A stretch of DNA of 64,000 bases, taken from the NCBI GenBank assembly GCA_004835665.1, contig RBKR01000003.1, forward strand, positions 1,798,001 through 1,862,000, given 5' to 3'. The position numbers were made by a program, and so were the translations under genes. Source of the stretch: Phoma sp. XZ068 (taxonomy: Eukaryota > Ascomycota > Dothideomycetes > Pleosporales > Didymellaceae). Below the pieces are notes generated by a model. The model was not told the origin of the DNA. It did not search any database and worked only from the letters and a program-made list of their open reading frames with translations. Shown piece after piece: positions 23,239 through 34,345 of this stretch (the first letter of the stretch is position 1; the number at the start of each line of letters is the position of its first letter).

Positions 23239-24794
23239 TCACCCTTGAATAACTCGTTGCGCGCCCTGGGCGGCCAGGCAGATTCCTCGTAATATGCCCA
23301 TCTTTGCTCTTTGCAAACCGCCGTTTCCGGCAAACATAATTGTGGATCCTGCTATCGCGGCGAGGCCGAGTCCAACAACGCCATTTAGTATCTTTGCTTG
23401 CCTCTGTGATGCTTGGTACACCTCGGAGTATCTCATGTTGCTGAATGTGACTCGCGAGTACTGGGTTGCCCAGCCCAAGCTGGGGAAATGAACATAGAGT
23501 TTCTCCTCGACCCACTTCCGTAGCAAGTACAGAGGCTTTGTGACATCTGATGCCATCTCGCGGTAATTGCCAAGCGCAAGATCGTTGATCATTTGAGCGT
23601 CTGGCGTGCGCTGTTTTGTATATTCATTCAGTGCCCTTGTGCGATCATTGGGATATTTGTCCAAGAATTCAAAGAGTACACGGACATCTTCTAGTCCGGC
23701 GTTCATGCCCTGACCGTAAAAAGGTACCATCGCGTGGGCAGCATCTCCAACAATGACTCCTGCGGACCCGTAGTGGTAGGGCGTGCATTTGATCGAGATC
23801 AATGGTAGGTGTTCGTTGTTGATGAATTGCTTCTTCAGATCATCTGCGGTAATCAAGCCCGGTACCACCTCTGGGAAGTTTTTGCTGAAGTACTCCACTA
23901 CCTTTCCTGATTCTTCTAGCTCCTCGAAGCCCTCTTTTGACATGAAAAGCGTTGCGGTGAAGGTCTTGTCAGTGTTCGGGATCGCAATAAACATGGATTC
24001 GTCTGCTGGCCAAATGTGCAGGTAGTTTGGCGGTATCCGGAACTCTCCATCAGAGGATGTGGGAACGCCAAACTGGCACCAGAGCTTGTCGATGTACTCT
24101 TGTTGATATGTCATGGGCACAAACTTCATCAAGTGATTTCTCACAGCCGAATGAGCCCCATCAGCGCCAATGAGCAGATCAAAAGTCAACTGAAACTCGG
24201 GTCCTTGTGTCAACAGGTCCTGCTTGTTGGTACGGTTTTCGAACCAGGCCGACTTTTTCTTGAAATCTACACCAATCATCTTGTGCTTGAAAAAGAACTT
24301 GACATTAGGCATTGCCTCCAGATGGTCGATCAAAGCTCGGTTCAGCAGGGTTCGGTCCATAGCCAACAGATCCTGCTCATTTTCAGCTGGAGGTTGCAAT
24401 TTTTTTCCCCAGCGGGCAACTTACGCGGCCGTGTGCATCATACTGCTGTGCCTCACGCACATACTCTCCATGCTTCCTGATGTGGATCATACGGCCATGC
24501 ATAGGCACGGTGTCAGCGAGAACGGCATCTGCAAGATCTGACAGCCCGGTTTGCCTTAGTGAGTTGATGCCGCGCTCAGAGAGAGCCAAGTTAATAGATT
24601 TGGTATTTAATGGTGCTGTGGATGGATCGCGGATATCTTTGCAGTCATGTAGTTTCAGCACTTGTAACAGACAATTTTTTCTGTTGAGACTGACCTGGTC
24701 TCAGTTCGTAGATTTCCACTTCATGTCCTCGAACAGCAGCGTAAAGAGCGGCGAGAGCGCCGACTGGACCAGCGCCAACAACGACGGTCTTCAT
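23239..24794 (-). CDS. bna4: Kynurenine 3-monooxygenase
   Basis: Three exons, read on the minus strand: 24695-24794, 24425-24636 and 23239-24372, giving 481 aa. The product is an FAD-dependent aromatic hydroxylase. It has the N-terminal Rossmann motif VVGAGPVGALAALYA, then YELRP, NLALSERG, MHGRMIH, AMDRTLLN, the DG motif LIGADGAHSAVR and the GD motif GDAAHAMVPFYGQGMNAG. A C-terminal hydrophobic helix (VVGLGLAAIAGSTIMF) fits the outer-mitochondrial-membrane anchor of this family. It converts L-kynurenine to 3-hydroxykynurenine with NADPH and O2, in tryptophan breakdown toward NAD+. The second intron's acceptor is set by frame: CAG before GAT gives DAHGRDLLAMDRTLLN. The gene converges on the ABC transporter with 145 bp between stops, and is divergent from MetAP1. 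Confidence 0.95.
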
Positions 24795-25281
24795 TGTTGT
24801 TGTGAGTGTTGTGAGAAACAGAAATTGGTGTGGTCGTGTGAGTCTTTACTCATCCGGGTGGGCGGGTGGACGAGTAGTGTAATCGGCGTAATGGAAAATG
24901 GTAAGAGATCTAGATTTCACATGCAGAGATGGCGTAAAGCCGCTAGTGCGAGCTGCAATGGCGCAATTATATACAGAGAAGTTACAGGGGAATAAACGGG
25001 AAATCTCAACATAAGCCCACCGAGGACATGATACAAGACGCGCCGCATCAGGTAAGAGCATTTCGCGCCGGCTAGTTAGTCAGCATCGAACGATCGGCCG
25101 TCTTAGGGCTGGACCCTTGCCTGGCCGAATGCCGTGGTCGGTATACGGAATCAAAAGTGTTTTTTGCGCGTTCATTCTTTACGTTGGCTAAGATCGCTTT
25201 ATAACCAGTTTCGATCTTGCGCTGTCACCCCGACACTTACACCTCGATTTAAATCCATCTACAGTCCCCTCCTTGCACAAA
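24795..25281. promoter_or_regulatory. Shared divergent promoter, KMO / MetAP1
   Basis: These 487 bp separate the two start codons. The MetAP1 side ends in a C/T-rich leader (CACCTCGATTT, then CAGTCCCCTCC). No obvious TATA box or operator is recognised. Confidence 0.5.
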
Positions 25282-26638
25282 ATGGCAGGAGACGCCCCGC
25301 GCAAGTGCGCTGGCACAGACTGCGAAAACGACGCGGGCTCGCTGCAATGCCCGAACTGCCAGAAGCTGGGCAAGGAAAGCTACTTTTGCTCGCAAGACTG
25401 CTTCAAGCGCAACTGGGTGTGTATTCATGCTACACTTGTTTTTGAGCCAAGAACCTGACATGGTTATAGGCCGAGCACAAGAAGCAGCACAAGTCGCAAA
25501 ACGGTATTCTCTCCAACATCTTCACGCCCAAAGTAGTTTCTAAACCGGATCCAGCGACTGGCCACTTCAACCCGTTCCCAACATTCCCCTACACCGGCAC
25601 CCTGCGGCCTGTATACCCACTGTCACCGAAGCGCGAAGTGAAGAAGGGTGTCAAGCATCCCGACTACTCCAAGGACGGCATACCCCGCTCGGAACAAGTC
25701 TTCGTGAACAGGAACAAGATCGCAATCCTCACGGAGGAGGAGCAGAATGGTATGCGCAAGGTGTGCCGACTGGCGCGTGAGGTTCTGGACATTGCTGCAG
25801 CGGCGGCGAAGCCTGGTGTAACAACCGACTACATTGACGAGATCGTCCACAACGCCTGCATGGAGCGCGACGTAAGGGAGGCTTTTCAAGAGTGAGGTGA
25901 CATCAGCTAACAGCAAGTAGTCGTACCCGTCGCCCCTCAATTACTGCCACTTCCCCAAGTCGGTTTGCACATCCGTCAACGAAGTCATCTGTCACGGTAT
26001 CCCCGACCAGCGAGTCCTCAAGGATGGCGATATTCTCAACATCGACGTGACTCTCTACCACGGCGGTTTCCACGGAGACTTGAACGAGACATACTACATC
26101 GGAGATAAGGCTTTGGCGAACCCAGACGCTGTGCGTGTTACAGAGACCGCACGTGAGTGCTTGGACCAGGCCATCGAGCTTGTCAAGCCCGGAACACTCT
26201 TCCGCGAGTATGGAAATGTCATCGAGAAGCACGCCAAGAGCCAGAACTGCGGTGTCATCAGGACATATTGTGGCCACGGTATCAACCAGCTCTTCCACTG
26301 TGCTCCCAACGTTCCCCACTACGCGAAGAACAAGGCTATTGGACAAGCGAAACCTGGCATGTGCTTCACTATTGAACCCATGATCAGTATTGGATCCTAC
26401 AGGGACAAGACATGGCCGGATGACTGGACCAGCACCACTCAGGATGGGTCTTTGACTGCTCAGTTCGGTAAGTCAATATTTCCTCTGCCCAACGATGCTT
26501 GCTAATCATTGGACAGAACACACTCTGCTTGTCACTGAGGATGGTGTTGAGGTCTTGACTGCAAGGTTGCCTAATTCACCTGGTGGCCCAGTCCCAAGAG
26601 TGACACCAGCGAACGGCGAGGCGACTGCAGCGCCATGA
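25282..26638 (+). CDS. map1: Methionine aminopeptidase type 1
   Basis: Four exons, 25282-25416, 25470-25871, 25921-26467 and 26517-26638, encode 401 aa. The N-terminal 45 residues and the start of exon 2 form the Cys/His zinc-finger domain of eukaryotic MetAP1 (CAGTDCEND, LQCPNCQKLG, YFCSQDCF, then EHKKQH), which associates with ribosomes. The catalytic metal ligands are all present: D221 (NIDVT), D232 (GDLNET), H298 (CGHGIN), E331 (FTIEPM) and E362 (FEHTLL), with spacing close to the bacterial enzyme. It removes the initiator Met co-translationally when residue 2 is small. The exon 3 acceptor is TAG at 25920, with a CTAAC branch just upstream. The short C-terminal tail is Pro/Ala-rich. Confidence 0.97.
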
Positions 26639-27593
26639 GTGTATTACGAACCTCCTGAATGACAGACGGAGATACATATAGCAAGTTCAAGCGTCTCGCG
26701 ACGGTCGCCGGTGTAAGGACACTGTGGCTTCGTGATCTCTATTGGAGAAGGAGTGAGGCGGATATGCCGGGGTTGGGGAGGATCGACTACTGACTTGAAG
26801 ATGAATATGCTTTAGCGCACGGAGCTCGATGAATCTGCTTTAAGCATGAAGATAGTACTAGATATACCGAAGGGTGGAAGAGGTCTGACGATATCACCTT
26901 TGAGGGTGGCAGCAGCTCATGAATTCGGTCATGCCACCTCGCCTACAACCTCAACAATCGTTGCATGTCTAAATACCTCCTGCCCGTGGTCTTTCAGCCA
27001 TACAAGTAGGCTATTGAGAGTACGACACGAAATCTACGCTCAAAGCAAAGATTGGGAAAATACTGAAGGTCTTTGACAGCAGCTACACTCCAAGACTAAC
27101 ATGTGGCCAGTTGTTGGGTTTCTCGATTTCACAAGAGCGGTATCGTGTCTTTCACATGGCCTTGTTTGGGGTTGGCTTCGCCGCTAGAGACGCACAGCAG
27201 AGTAAGCGAGCACGCCTTGACCTCAACCAGGGCGTGGCAGAAGCACCTGTCTCTCCAAACGTCATCTAGGGAATACCGTTGCCTGCTTGCTGACAGCTTG
27301 ACTACCTCCACACGGCCGTGTCTGCGCTTGTTACATCCGTGTCCTCTAATTGCAGTCGTTGCGTGCTACGTCATCACAACCTCCAGCTTGCCCACGCCGC
27401 CCCGCCGTGCACGAGCTAGCTTACCGCGTCTAGCCCAGACAGCCTGCAAACACACGACCACAACCGCTCCGCAACCACAACCACACACTTCACTCGCCCT
27501 CGCTACGCCGCGGAAAACACAGGCTGCCCTGCCAGCTCCCGTCAAACCTCATCCTACCGATCCTTGTGCTACGCTGCACACGACGCCCTCACA
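26639..27593. other. Intergenic region, upstream of Erv14
   Basis: This 955-bp gap lies between two + strand genes. The last 200 bp are C/A-rich (many CACA and ACAACC runs), typical of a long fungal 5' leader. The open frame at 27103-27597 is a by-product of this bias. No other feature is seen. Confidence 0.45.
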
Positions 27594-28220
27594 ATGACTG
27601 GCGAAGCATGGTTGTACCTTCTGGCGGTGTTGATAAACGCCGTCAACCTGTTCCTGCAGGTCTTCTTCACCATTATGTATAGCGATCTGGAATGGTGAGT
27701 GGATGCTCTCTGGATTGGATCTGTGGCGCAGCTCCAACCTACGCCCAACGCGCCTCCGAACGCAAGCACATGCTAATTTTGCGCCAGTGACTACATCAAC
27801 CCCATCGACCTATGCAACCGCCTGAACACCTACATCATCCCCGAGGCCGCCGTTCACGCTTTCCTGACCTTCCTCTTCCTTATCAATGGATACTGGGTCG
27901 CGCTTATTCTCAATCTGCCTCTCTTGGCGTGGAACGGAAAGAAGTATGTGCGCCGGACCGAATAATTTGAACTGTTCGCTGACAAAGGACAGGATCTTCG
28001 AGAAGAACCACCTGCTCGATGCAACAGAAATCTTCAGGAAGCTGAACGTTCATAAGAAGGTATGCCTTACAGAATGCCGGCATATAGGCCGTACCGTTGG
28101 GATCTCCGGCGCGCTAACTCCCTCTAGGAATCGTTCATCAAGCTCGGTTTCCACCTGCTTATGTTCTTCTTCTACCTGTACAGCATGATTGTTGCACTCA
28201 TCCGCGACGAGACCCACTAA
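27594..28220 (+). CDS. erv14: Cornichon family COPII cargo receptor (Erv14)
   Basis: Four small exons, 27594-27694, 27788-27943, 27993-28059 and 28128-28220, encode exactly 138 aa, the length of yeast Erv14. Three to four membrane segments are visible: WLYLLAVLINAVNLFLQVF, VHAFLTFLFLINGYWVALIL and LLMFFFYLYSMIVALI. The family motif SDLECDYINPIDLC spans the first splice junction, and FEKNHLLDATEIF lies in exon 3. Cornichon proteins sit in ER and early Golgi membranes and load selected transmembrane cargo into COPII vesicles. All junction phases (2, 2, 0) close. The first ATG after the C/A-rich leader is used. Confidence 0.96.
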
Positions 28221-28723
28221 GCGCGCGCGCCGCGGTCCCGGCAATACTGCTTCTAGGATGGATTCCTCTACCGTGCGTGGGTCGGATACCTCCAGGATTG
28301 TACGTAGGAGCTTGGTCAAGGTTGACAAGTGCGGGCTCAAGTGGCCTGCGGGTGAGGGGAGGGAATGTCGCATCTGAGGGTGCTCGAAGGAAGGTGGGAA
28401 GTGGATTAGAATTTATGGATACCAATAAGAGGGCTGGAGGTACTCAGACGATCGTTGCGTCGAACGACTTTATGTTCTTATGGGCTATGATAGCGTTAAC
28501 TTGTAAGCCTTTCTGTATATGAATGACATGGATGCTTCCGGGCGTCTCTATAAATGCTGCTTTCTTACGTCGTGAATGGCTTCCATCCTACCTCACAATG
28601 CCAGTTCTGCCGCCTCAAGCCTCATTTCAGAGTTCATAACATTCTATGACCGGAGGAGATTCTGCAGAGATATTGCTAGTAACTTGGTAGTATGTCGATT
28701 TCAGGTAGACTTCAATTCATAGC
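28221..28723. other. Convergent 3' region, Erv14 / TRAX
   Basis: This 503-bp gap lies between converging stops and contains the two 3' UTRs. An open frame on the minus strand (28198-28425) has no recognisable content. Nothing else is seen. Confidence 0.4.
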
Positions 28724-29785
28724 TTAATAGCTCTCTACCTCTGCCCTACGATCGCTACTCATATCCGGCATCCACCCCTTCGGCCTCTCCGACCCCCGCA
28801 CCGTAAGTCCATACAAGGCTTTCTCAACCTTGTCAACGCACTCGCGCATAACCGGCATCTTCTTCGTCTCCAGCTCGCTGACCCATTTCGGGCCATACGG
28901 CGCCTCAAACACCTCAAGCTGCAGTCTGATCGAGCGCAGATCATCCAATACAGTCCTCGGTTGTTGACTGTCGCTTGTTACTGGTGCTTGAGAGTCGATA
29001 TCCATCTCATCTGCATCTCTTGCCGCAGCTGGTGCCTTGGAAGTCGGTACGGCCTTGGCCCGGCCAGCGGGGAGCTTGCCATTGGTCGCCATGGAGGTGA
29101 CACTGAAGCGCATCAGTTCGCCGGTCATGTCGCAGATTCCCAGAATGTAGTCCTCCGGGCTCAGCGGTACTGCAGAAGACTCTCCGTTCTTCTCCTGCTC
29201 TCCCTTCTCCTCTCCCTCAGCCTTGCTTTGACTCATACTTGCGATCTTGGCCTTTGCTTCATCGTACGAGATCAGGCTTTGAGTCTCCAGGTAGTGGTGG
29301 AAAGACAGTGCTTCGATGAATTCCTGGTTGCCGCCTGTGATGTTGTGCGCATAGCGGTGCGCATTGAGAGATTGCAGATCCGAGGCTATACTGAAGTACT
29401 GTTTTTGTATTGTCTCCCAGTATTGGGCATTGGATTTGTTAACAAAAGGTGGAACTGGCTGGCCTACGTTCCGGACTCTAATTGTGCTTGTTAGCAGGTG
29501 ACAATTGCGATGGTGCTCGCGGTGAGGCAAACCTTTGTAATGTAAAGATACTGCGATATGTTAGTCTCTTCTCCTTCAATTAGATTCAACAAGTGTTTAC
29601 ATCTTCTTACTAGAGGCGGTAATGTCTCTCGACGCTTTGATGATCCTCTCGCGGCGATCGTGATGCTCATCCAGCTCTTTCCGAAAACCTTCGAACATGG
29701 CAATGAATGGGCCGGTTGGCTGCTCGGGCTTGCCTGCTTCCGCCATATTGTCGTCTCTCTTTCGTTTATTCTGGTTCATTTGCAT
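28724..29785 (-). CDS. Translin-associated factor X (TRAX), C3PO nuclease subunit
   Basis: Three exons, read on the minus strand: 29601-29785, an 18-nt microexon 29533-29550 and 28724-29477, giving 318 aa. The microexon (IFTLQ plus split codons) is required to join SRDITASSKK to RVRNVGQPV as in all TRAX proteins. After a basic N-terminus (NQNKRKRDD) comes the helical translin fold (MFEGFRKELDEHHDRRERI). The acidic catalytic residues of TRAX appear conserved: E120 and E123 (QEFIEALSF) and D184 and E188 (CDMTGELMR), with the same spacing as in the human protein. TRAX with translin forms C3PO, an RNase that trims cleaved tRNA 5' leaders in Neurospora and passenger strands in animals. A Glu/Lys/Ser-rich loop at about 155-180 is probably disordered. 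The gene is divergent from Gpi14. Confidence 0.93.
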
Positions 29786-30049
29786 AGAAGAAGATCTCGT
29801 CGACGCTACTGAAGGTCTGGCAATGACGAAGGGCAAACCACGCAGCCGCGCAAGTAGCACGTGGGAACTAACTAGATTAGGACTGGGTGGCTCGGCTGCG
29901 ATTGCTGGAGATGTTATTGCCAGTGCTGCAGTCGAGACGTTGACATCTCCAATAACCCTAAGGCTTCGTCGTTCTCATCAAGCATTGCGTTTCCTTTCAG
30001 TTGCGAGTCTGTTGTTCTTGCGTGTGGAGGCAGCATCAATTCACCCCTT
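29786..30049. promoter_or_regulatory. Short divergent promoter, TRAX / Gpi14
   Basis: 264 bp lie between the two start codons. No TATA box is evident. In-frame non-ATG codons extend the TRAX frame upstream, but ATG at 29785 is the first ATG in frame. Confidence 0.5.
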
Positions 30050-31390
30050 ATGGCATTGTCAAGCTTCTTCCGCAGCCCCCCATTGGTGTTCACCACAGCT
30101 ACGCTACTTCGCGCGATATTCCTGCTGTATGGACTATGGCAAGATGCGAATTCGCCCATGAAGTACACAGATATCGACTACTTTGTCTTTACTGATGCAG
30201 CGCGTTTCATCTCCTACGGGCAATCCCCCTATGCCCGCGACACATACAGGTATACGCCCTTGCTTGCCTGGATGATCTACCCCACGACATGGTCCGGCAC
30301 CTTTTGGTTCTCTTCCGGCAAAGTTCTCTTTGCTGTTGGCGATATTGTTGCAGGCTGGATGATGTACCGGATCTTGAGGGAGTATAGGGATTTGGAGAAA
30401 GAGAGGGCGCTGAAGTTTGCGAGTATCTGGCTCTTGAATCCTATGGTCGCAACGATTAGTACGAGAGGAAGCTCGGAGGGGCTTCTGGGTGTGTTTGTGA
30501 CTGCGGTTCTTTGGGCCGTACTAGCGAAGAAGATGGTGCTGGCTGGCATATTTCTTGGCTTCGCGGTGCATTTCAAGATCTATCCGTTCATCTACGCTGC
30601 GTCTATTGTTTGGTGGCTTGATGAAACGAAGAGCAAGGATTCGAAGGGCAACGCCAAGAGCAAGACTCAGCAATCAGTACTCGGTCAGCTGCTTGCATTT
30701 GTTAACCATCAGCGAATCATGCTCGCTGTAGCTAGCCTCGCCACTTTCGCGGTGTTGAACGCTGTTATGTATCAGATGTACGGCTGGCCGTTCCTCGAAC
30801 ACACCTACTTCTACCACCTAACCCGGATCGACCACCGCCACAACTTTTCGCCATACAATACCCTACTTTACCTCAACTCGTCCCCAGGAGGCAGCCAATC
30901 AACGTTTGAACTCGAACGTCTGGCGTTTGTACCCCAGCTCTTGCTCAGCGCTGTCATGGCTCCTCTGGCTTTAGCTAAGAAAGACCTTCCGTCCACGATG
31001 CTAGCACAAACATTTGCTTTCGTGACGTTCAACAAGGTCTGCACAAGTCAGGTAGGCGATCTTCGATACTAATGACATGTTTATGCTTGGCTGACGCACA
31101 AACAGTATTTCCTTTGGTATATGATGTTCTTACCATACTATCTACCCGATTCGATACTGCTTCAATCTCGTACGGTCGGGTTTGCTGCGCTTGCAGCCTG
31201 GATCGCAGGTCAGGCCGCCTGGCTGCAGCAAGGTTTTCAGCTGGAGTTCAACGGTTACTCGACGTTCGTGCCGGGTTTGTGGCTTTCGAGCATTGCGTTT
31301 TTCGTCGTAAATACTGGGATCCTGGGCGTCATCATTTACGATACGAGAATAAGAGGGGGAAAAGTGGACGCAGCTAAGAAGAGGCTGTGA
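30050..31390 (+). CDS. gpi14: GPI mannosyltransferase 1 catalytic subunit (PIG-M/Gpi14)
   Basis: Two exons, 30050-31051 and 31106-31390, encode 428 aa. The luminal catalytic DxD motif is in YTDIDYFVFTDAARF just after the first membrane helix. Family blocks ARDTYRYTPLLAW, GDIVAGWMMYRIL, WLLNPMVATISTRGSSEG, GFAVHFKIYPFIYA and HNFSPYNTLLYL follow, and the splice junction restores TSQYFLWYMMFLPYYLP. The enzyme adds the first mannose from dolichol-phosphate-mannose to glucosaminyl-PI in the ER lumen during GPI-anchor assembly, with Pbn1/PIG-X as partner. The C-terminus KKRL fits a KKxx ER-retrieval signal. A roughly 25-residue hydrophilic Lys/Ser loop at about 190-215 is unremarkable. Confidence 0.96.
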
Positions 31391-31691
31391 TTGTGTGTAT
31401 ATACATAGATTATCGTGGAATGTCTTGACATTTTGCATGCCTCTGGGTGTTGATAGAGGGAACGCTGCAATTGATAATGCAATATCGAAGACATGAGCCC
31501 TTTTAGAGCTACATGAGTATGATCAGCACTCTGCTGTTGAGGTTCCTGAAAAAAAAAAGCGCCTCATCCCAATGCAAGTAAAACAGAGCTGTTGTCACTG
31601 TAGTTTCGTGGTGTGTGGTGTATCTTGATGCTGAGCGAATGATCCATAACGCCGGTTCAGAAGTATGCAAAGATAATGGCGTCTTTAGAAT
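31391..31691. other. Convergent 3' region
   Basis: This 301-bp gap lies between the Gpi14 stop and the stop of the F-box-like gene. It contains a run of about ten A residues near 31551. No other feature is seen. Confidence 0.4.
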
Positions 31692-33019
31692 CTAACCGCC
31701 CCAGACATGCCTTGTATTTAGTAGCTTCGGGACCTTGCCTTTGACGCGAGTGACTTTGTATGTGCCCTTCGAGTTTCCTGGGAGATCGTCAACGAGCACG
31801 ACCTTTTGCAAGTTACGCATATAAGTGAGGAGATTTGACATTGGAAGCGCATCTTGTAGTGTGATTGATGTGATTGCATCGCGCTGTTCGCGTGAGAGGC
31901 GTTGCTCCAAGAAGAGGAAGTTGAACAGGGTGTTGTATGTTGAGAATGCGAGAGTATTCAGTGTATACGGTAGCGTTGCTGTTTCGTTGTAGAGTTGCCG
32001 GCAGATGTTGTTGAGCGGGGTATAGCCGCGCGTGACGTTAACATATGGCAGTTGTTTTTTGAAAGGATTGACGTTTGGCTGGCTATAGACAGCGCAGCAG
32101 TATCGAAAAGTTGGCACGACTCTGTCAGACTCAGAGGCGCTTGGCTTGGTGCGATAGGTTTCGTAGCCAATAGTAATAGTTTTACCTCCCAGGATGTATC
32201 CGTATATCCGTATACGTACTTCTTCTGGAAGACGCAACAAAGGCGAGTCGGATTGATTGATAGACCATCTAAATGGTTAGTTGAGGCCATGACCAAATGG
32301 AAACGAACTCACAATTGAACTTCCCGTGATCGCTTCGGCAACCGACCGCCAAACAGATCAGCACCTGGATGCATTGTCCTCTTGGCTTCGTAAGTCTTAG
32401 GAACGTATGGCTGTTTCTGTGGCTTGCTTTTGCTACGCTTTCGACAAAGATCTGTTGCCTCTGAGGACCCATCGTATGTCGTAGGTGTCGTTGCTGACTT
32501 GGGTATTGCACCAAGTCCACTTGAGTTGCTGCTAGCTGTACCATTGCTACGAAGCTTTTGCACTTCTGAGGGGGGTGTGGGAAGGTAGCTGCCACTCGGT
32601 TGGGTGCTGTGTGACTCCTTCTTCCTGACCTCTATCGTCCGCACAAATTCCTCTCGACTACCATGGATGCTTGGCTGCCTGGACCTCTGCGGTGGCGTGG
32701 AGCGAGTCTGCAATGCTTTATCGAATAGCCCAGACAGAGATTTCCGTGACTTTGGCGTGACCTCTACATCTGCATCGTCCTGCGGAATAGAAACGGGTCC
32801 TCCGAAAAGCTGTGATGTCTTCTTGAATATAGCGGAACCTTTTGCACGGATACTAGACGCCGTTGACGATATTGTTGGCACGGATACGAAACTGCTGGTT
32901 TCGCTAGGGCTGTCCGTTTTCCGTCGCTTGCGACTACCATCCTCGTCATCTGGTGTCGACTCTCCATTATTACGTGGCCGCGTCTTGTCCTTTCTTGAAT
33001 ACGTGAATTTCTTCGTCAT
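31692..33019 (-). CDS. Disordered N-terminus plus F-box-like (DUF7730-type) domain protein
   Basis: Two exons, read on the minus strand: 32313-33019 and 31692-32268, with a 44-nt intron, giving 427 aa. The first 230 residues are Ser/Thr/Lys/Arg-rich and low in hydrophobics (RKDKTRPRNN, SRKRRKTDSPS), with nuclear-localisation-like basic clusters. Across the junction the protein reads WSINQSDSPLLRLPEEVRIRIYGYILGG. This is the opening of the F-box-like domain that is abundant in Dothideomycetes and Sordariomycetes (LLRLPxEIRxxIY), and is followed by NNICRQLYNETATLPY and the aliphatic LQDALPMSNLLTYMRNLQKVVLV. The phase-2 junction is exact. The domain may be a substrate adaptor, but no function is established. 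Two separate genes would be the alternative; the in-phase junction and the upstream start make one gene more likely. Confidence 0.72.
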
Positions 33020-34345
33020 AGTTCCCAAGTGAGTCCAAGCTCATTCGGTAAATGTTGGATGTAGAAGTGTGGGGATGCAGGGCAGGTGGCCGGGATGAAC
33101 AGTTGCGGCATTCGGCGGAAGATGCAAGAGAGCAGCAAGGAAAGGCCGAGACTACTCTTGCCCAGGTAAACGCTGAATTGGAAAGATGAAATGCCCCTCG
33201 AATGTCTTTGACCGAGAAGGGAAGTGAAAGAACAGATACGACTCATTCAAGTCCCATGCGAGTGGCTGAGCTGGAGATCAACCCCAGTGCCCTGCAGACT
33301 TCCTGAAGCGCTTCAGCCTCAATGCACGTCGACAATGCTTGCTGCCCGCAGACAATGCACGATCCGGATTGCGATTGACCTGATGTAATCTTTGGCGAGG
33401 TGATACAACACGAAATCGTAAGCGAGATGCCAAATGGAGTGAGATGGTTTGGGAGATCTACAAGCAGAGTGGCACGCTGCCACGTGAGGGTAATCAACTA
33501 GAGCCGCCTAGCGCATTGGCCTTCCGCTTCCGGTCAGTCAGTCTGGATTGATCATTGTTTGATTTAAGTGAAGCCGAGTCGGCAGGCAAGACACACGTTG
33601 TATGAAATACGTAATAAGACTAGAAACTGTAATCTTCACGTGGGTGACTTTGCAATGTGAACGACTTCAGGATTCTTGTCGCAGGACGCTATTAGCGAGC
33701 TAGTGCGCGCCAATGGGGCTGACAGGCAACTTCCAACGGCTGGTCGTCGTAGCATCCTCGTAACGGTTCTCGGATGTTTCGTCGCATCGAGTGCACACAG
33801 TCCACGCCCCGGATGGGTTCCCGGATGGCCGGATGGGTGACGTGGAGTACGTTGCATAAATGGCAGGTTTGTTCACATACGACCGAGCCTCAGAAAATGG
33901 CAGCGAACGCCGAAGTTCGTCCCATTACGTATCCAGGTTGATGTGTCAACTTGACTGTCTGCTCGAACAGCTTATAACCATGCGTCACGCAAGAGCTTTG
34001 GATAATAAAATTGTTTCTCGTCGCAGACGCGCAGTCGAGACTGTCGTTGATTAGGCAGTAGCCACTTACAGGGCACACGATATCGTGGTATCCTTTTCTG
34101 CGATCGTAGTGTTCTATCTGTACATGTTCCTTTGCATCTGTTCTGCAGCATTGGCGTTATTTGTTAATGTCTTCGTCATGTGTTGTCTCCTTGACCAGAG
34201 TTGCCGACGACGGTCGATCAGCAGTCCCGAAGGAAAGCGCCTTCACCTCGATTTCTCTGAGTATTAACAGTCACCCCGCTTTCCCCGTCTCCATACCCAT
34301 CCCACTCCAAAAACCGCAGGCTCATGATCTTCCCACTTACACAAT
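33020..34345. other. Divergent intergenic region
   Basis: These 1.3 kb lie between the starts of the F-box-like gene and the disordered-protein gene. At about 33808-33836 the 8-mer CCGGATGG occurs three times within 30 bp. Otherwise I see no motif or coding frame with support. It is presumably two separate promoters. Confidence 0.4.

Noticed and set aside
27103..27597. 164-codon frame before Erv14
   Set aside because: Product of the C/A-rich Erv14 leader; Thr/Pro/Ala composition only.
33808..33836. Three CCGGATGG copies as a possible satellite or operator
   Set aside because: Too few and too short to call a repeat or a binding site.
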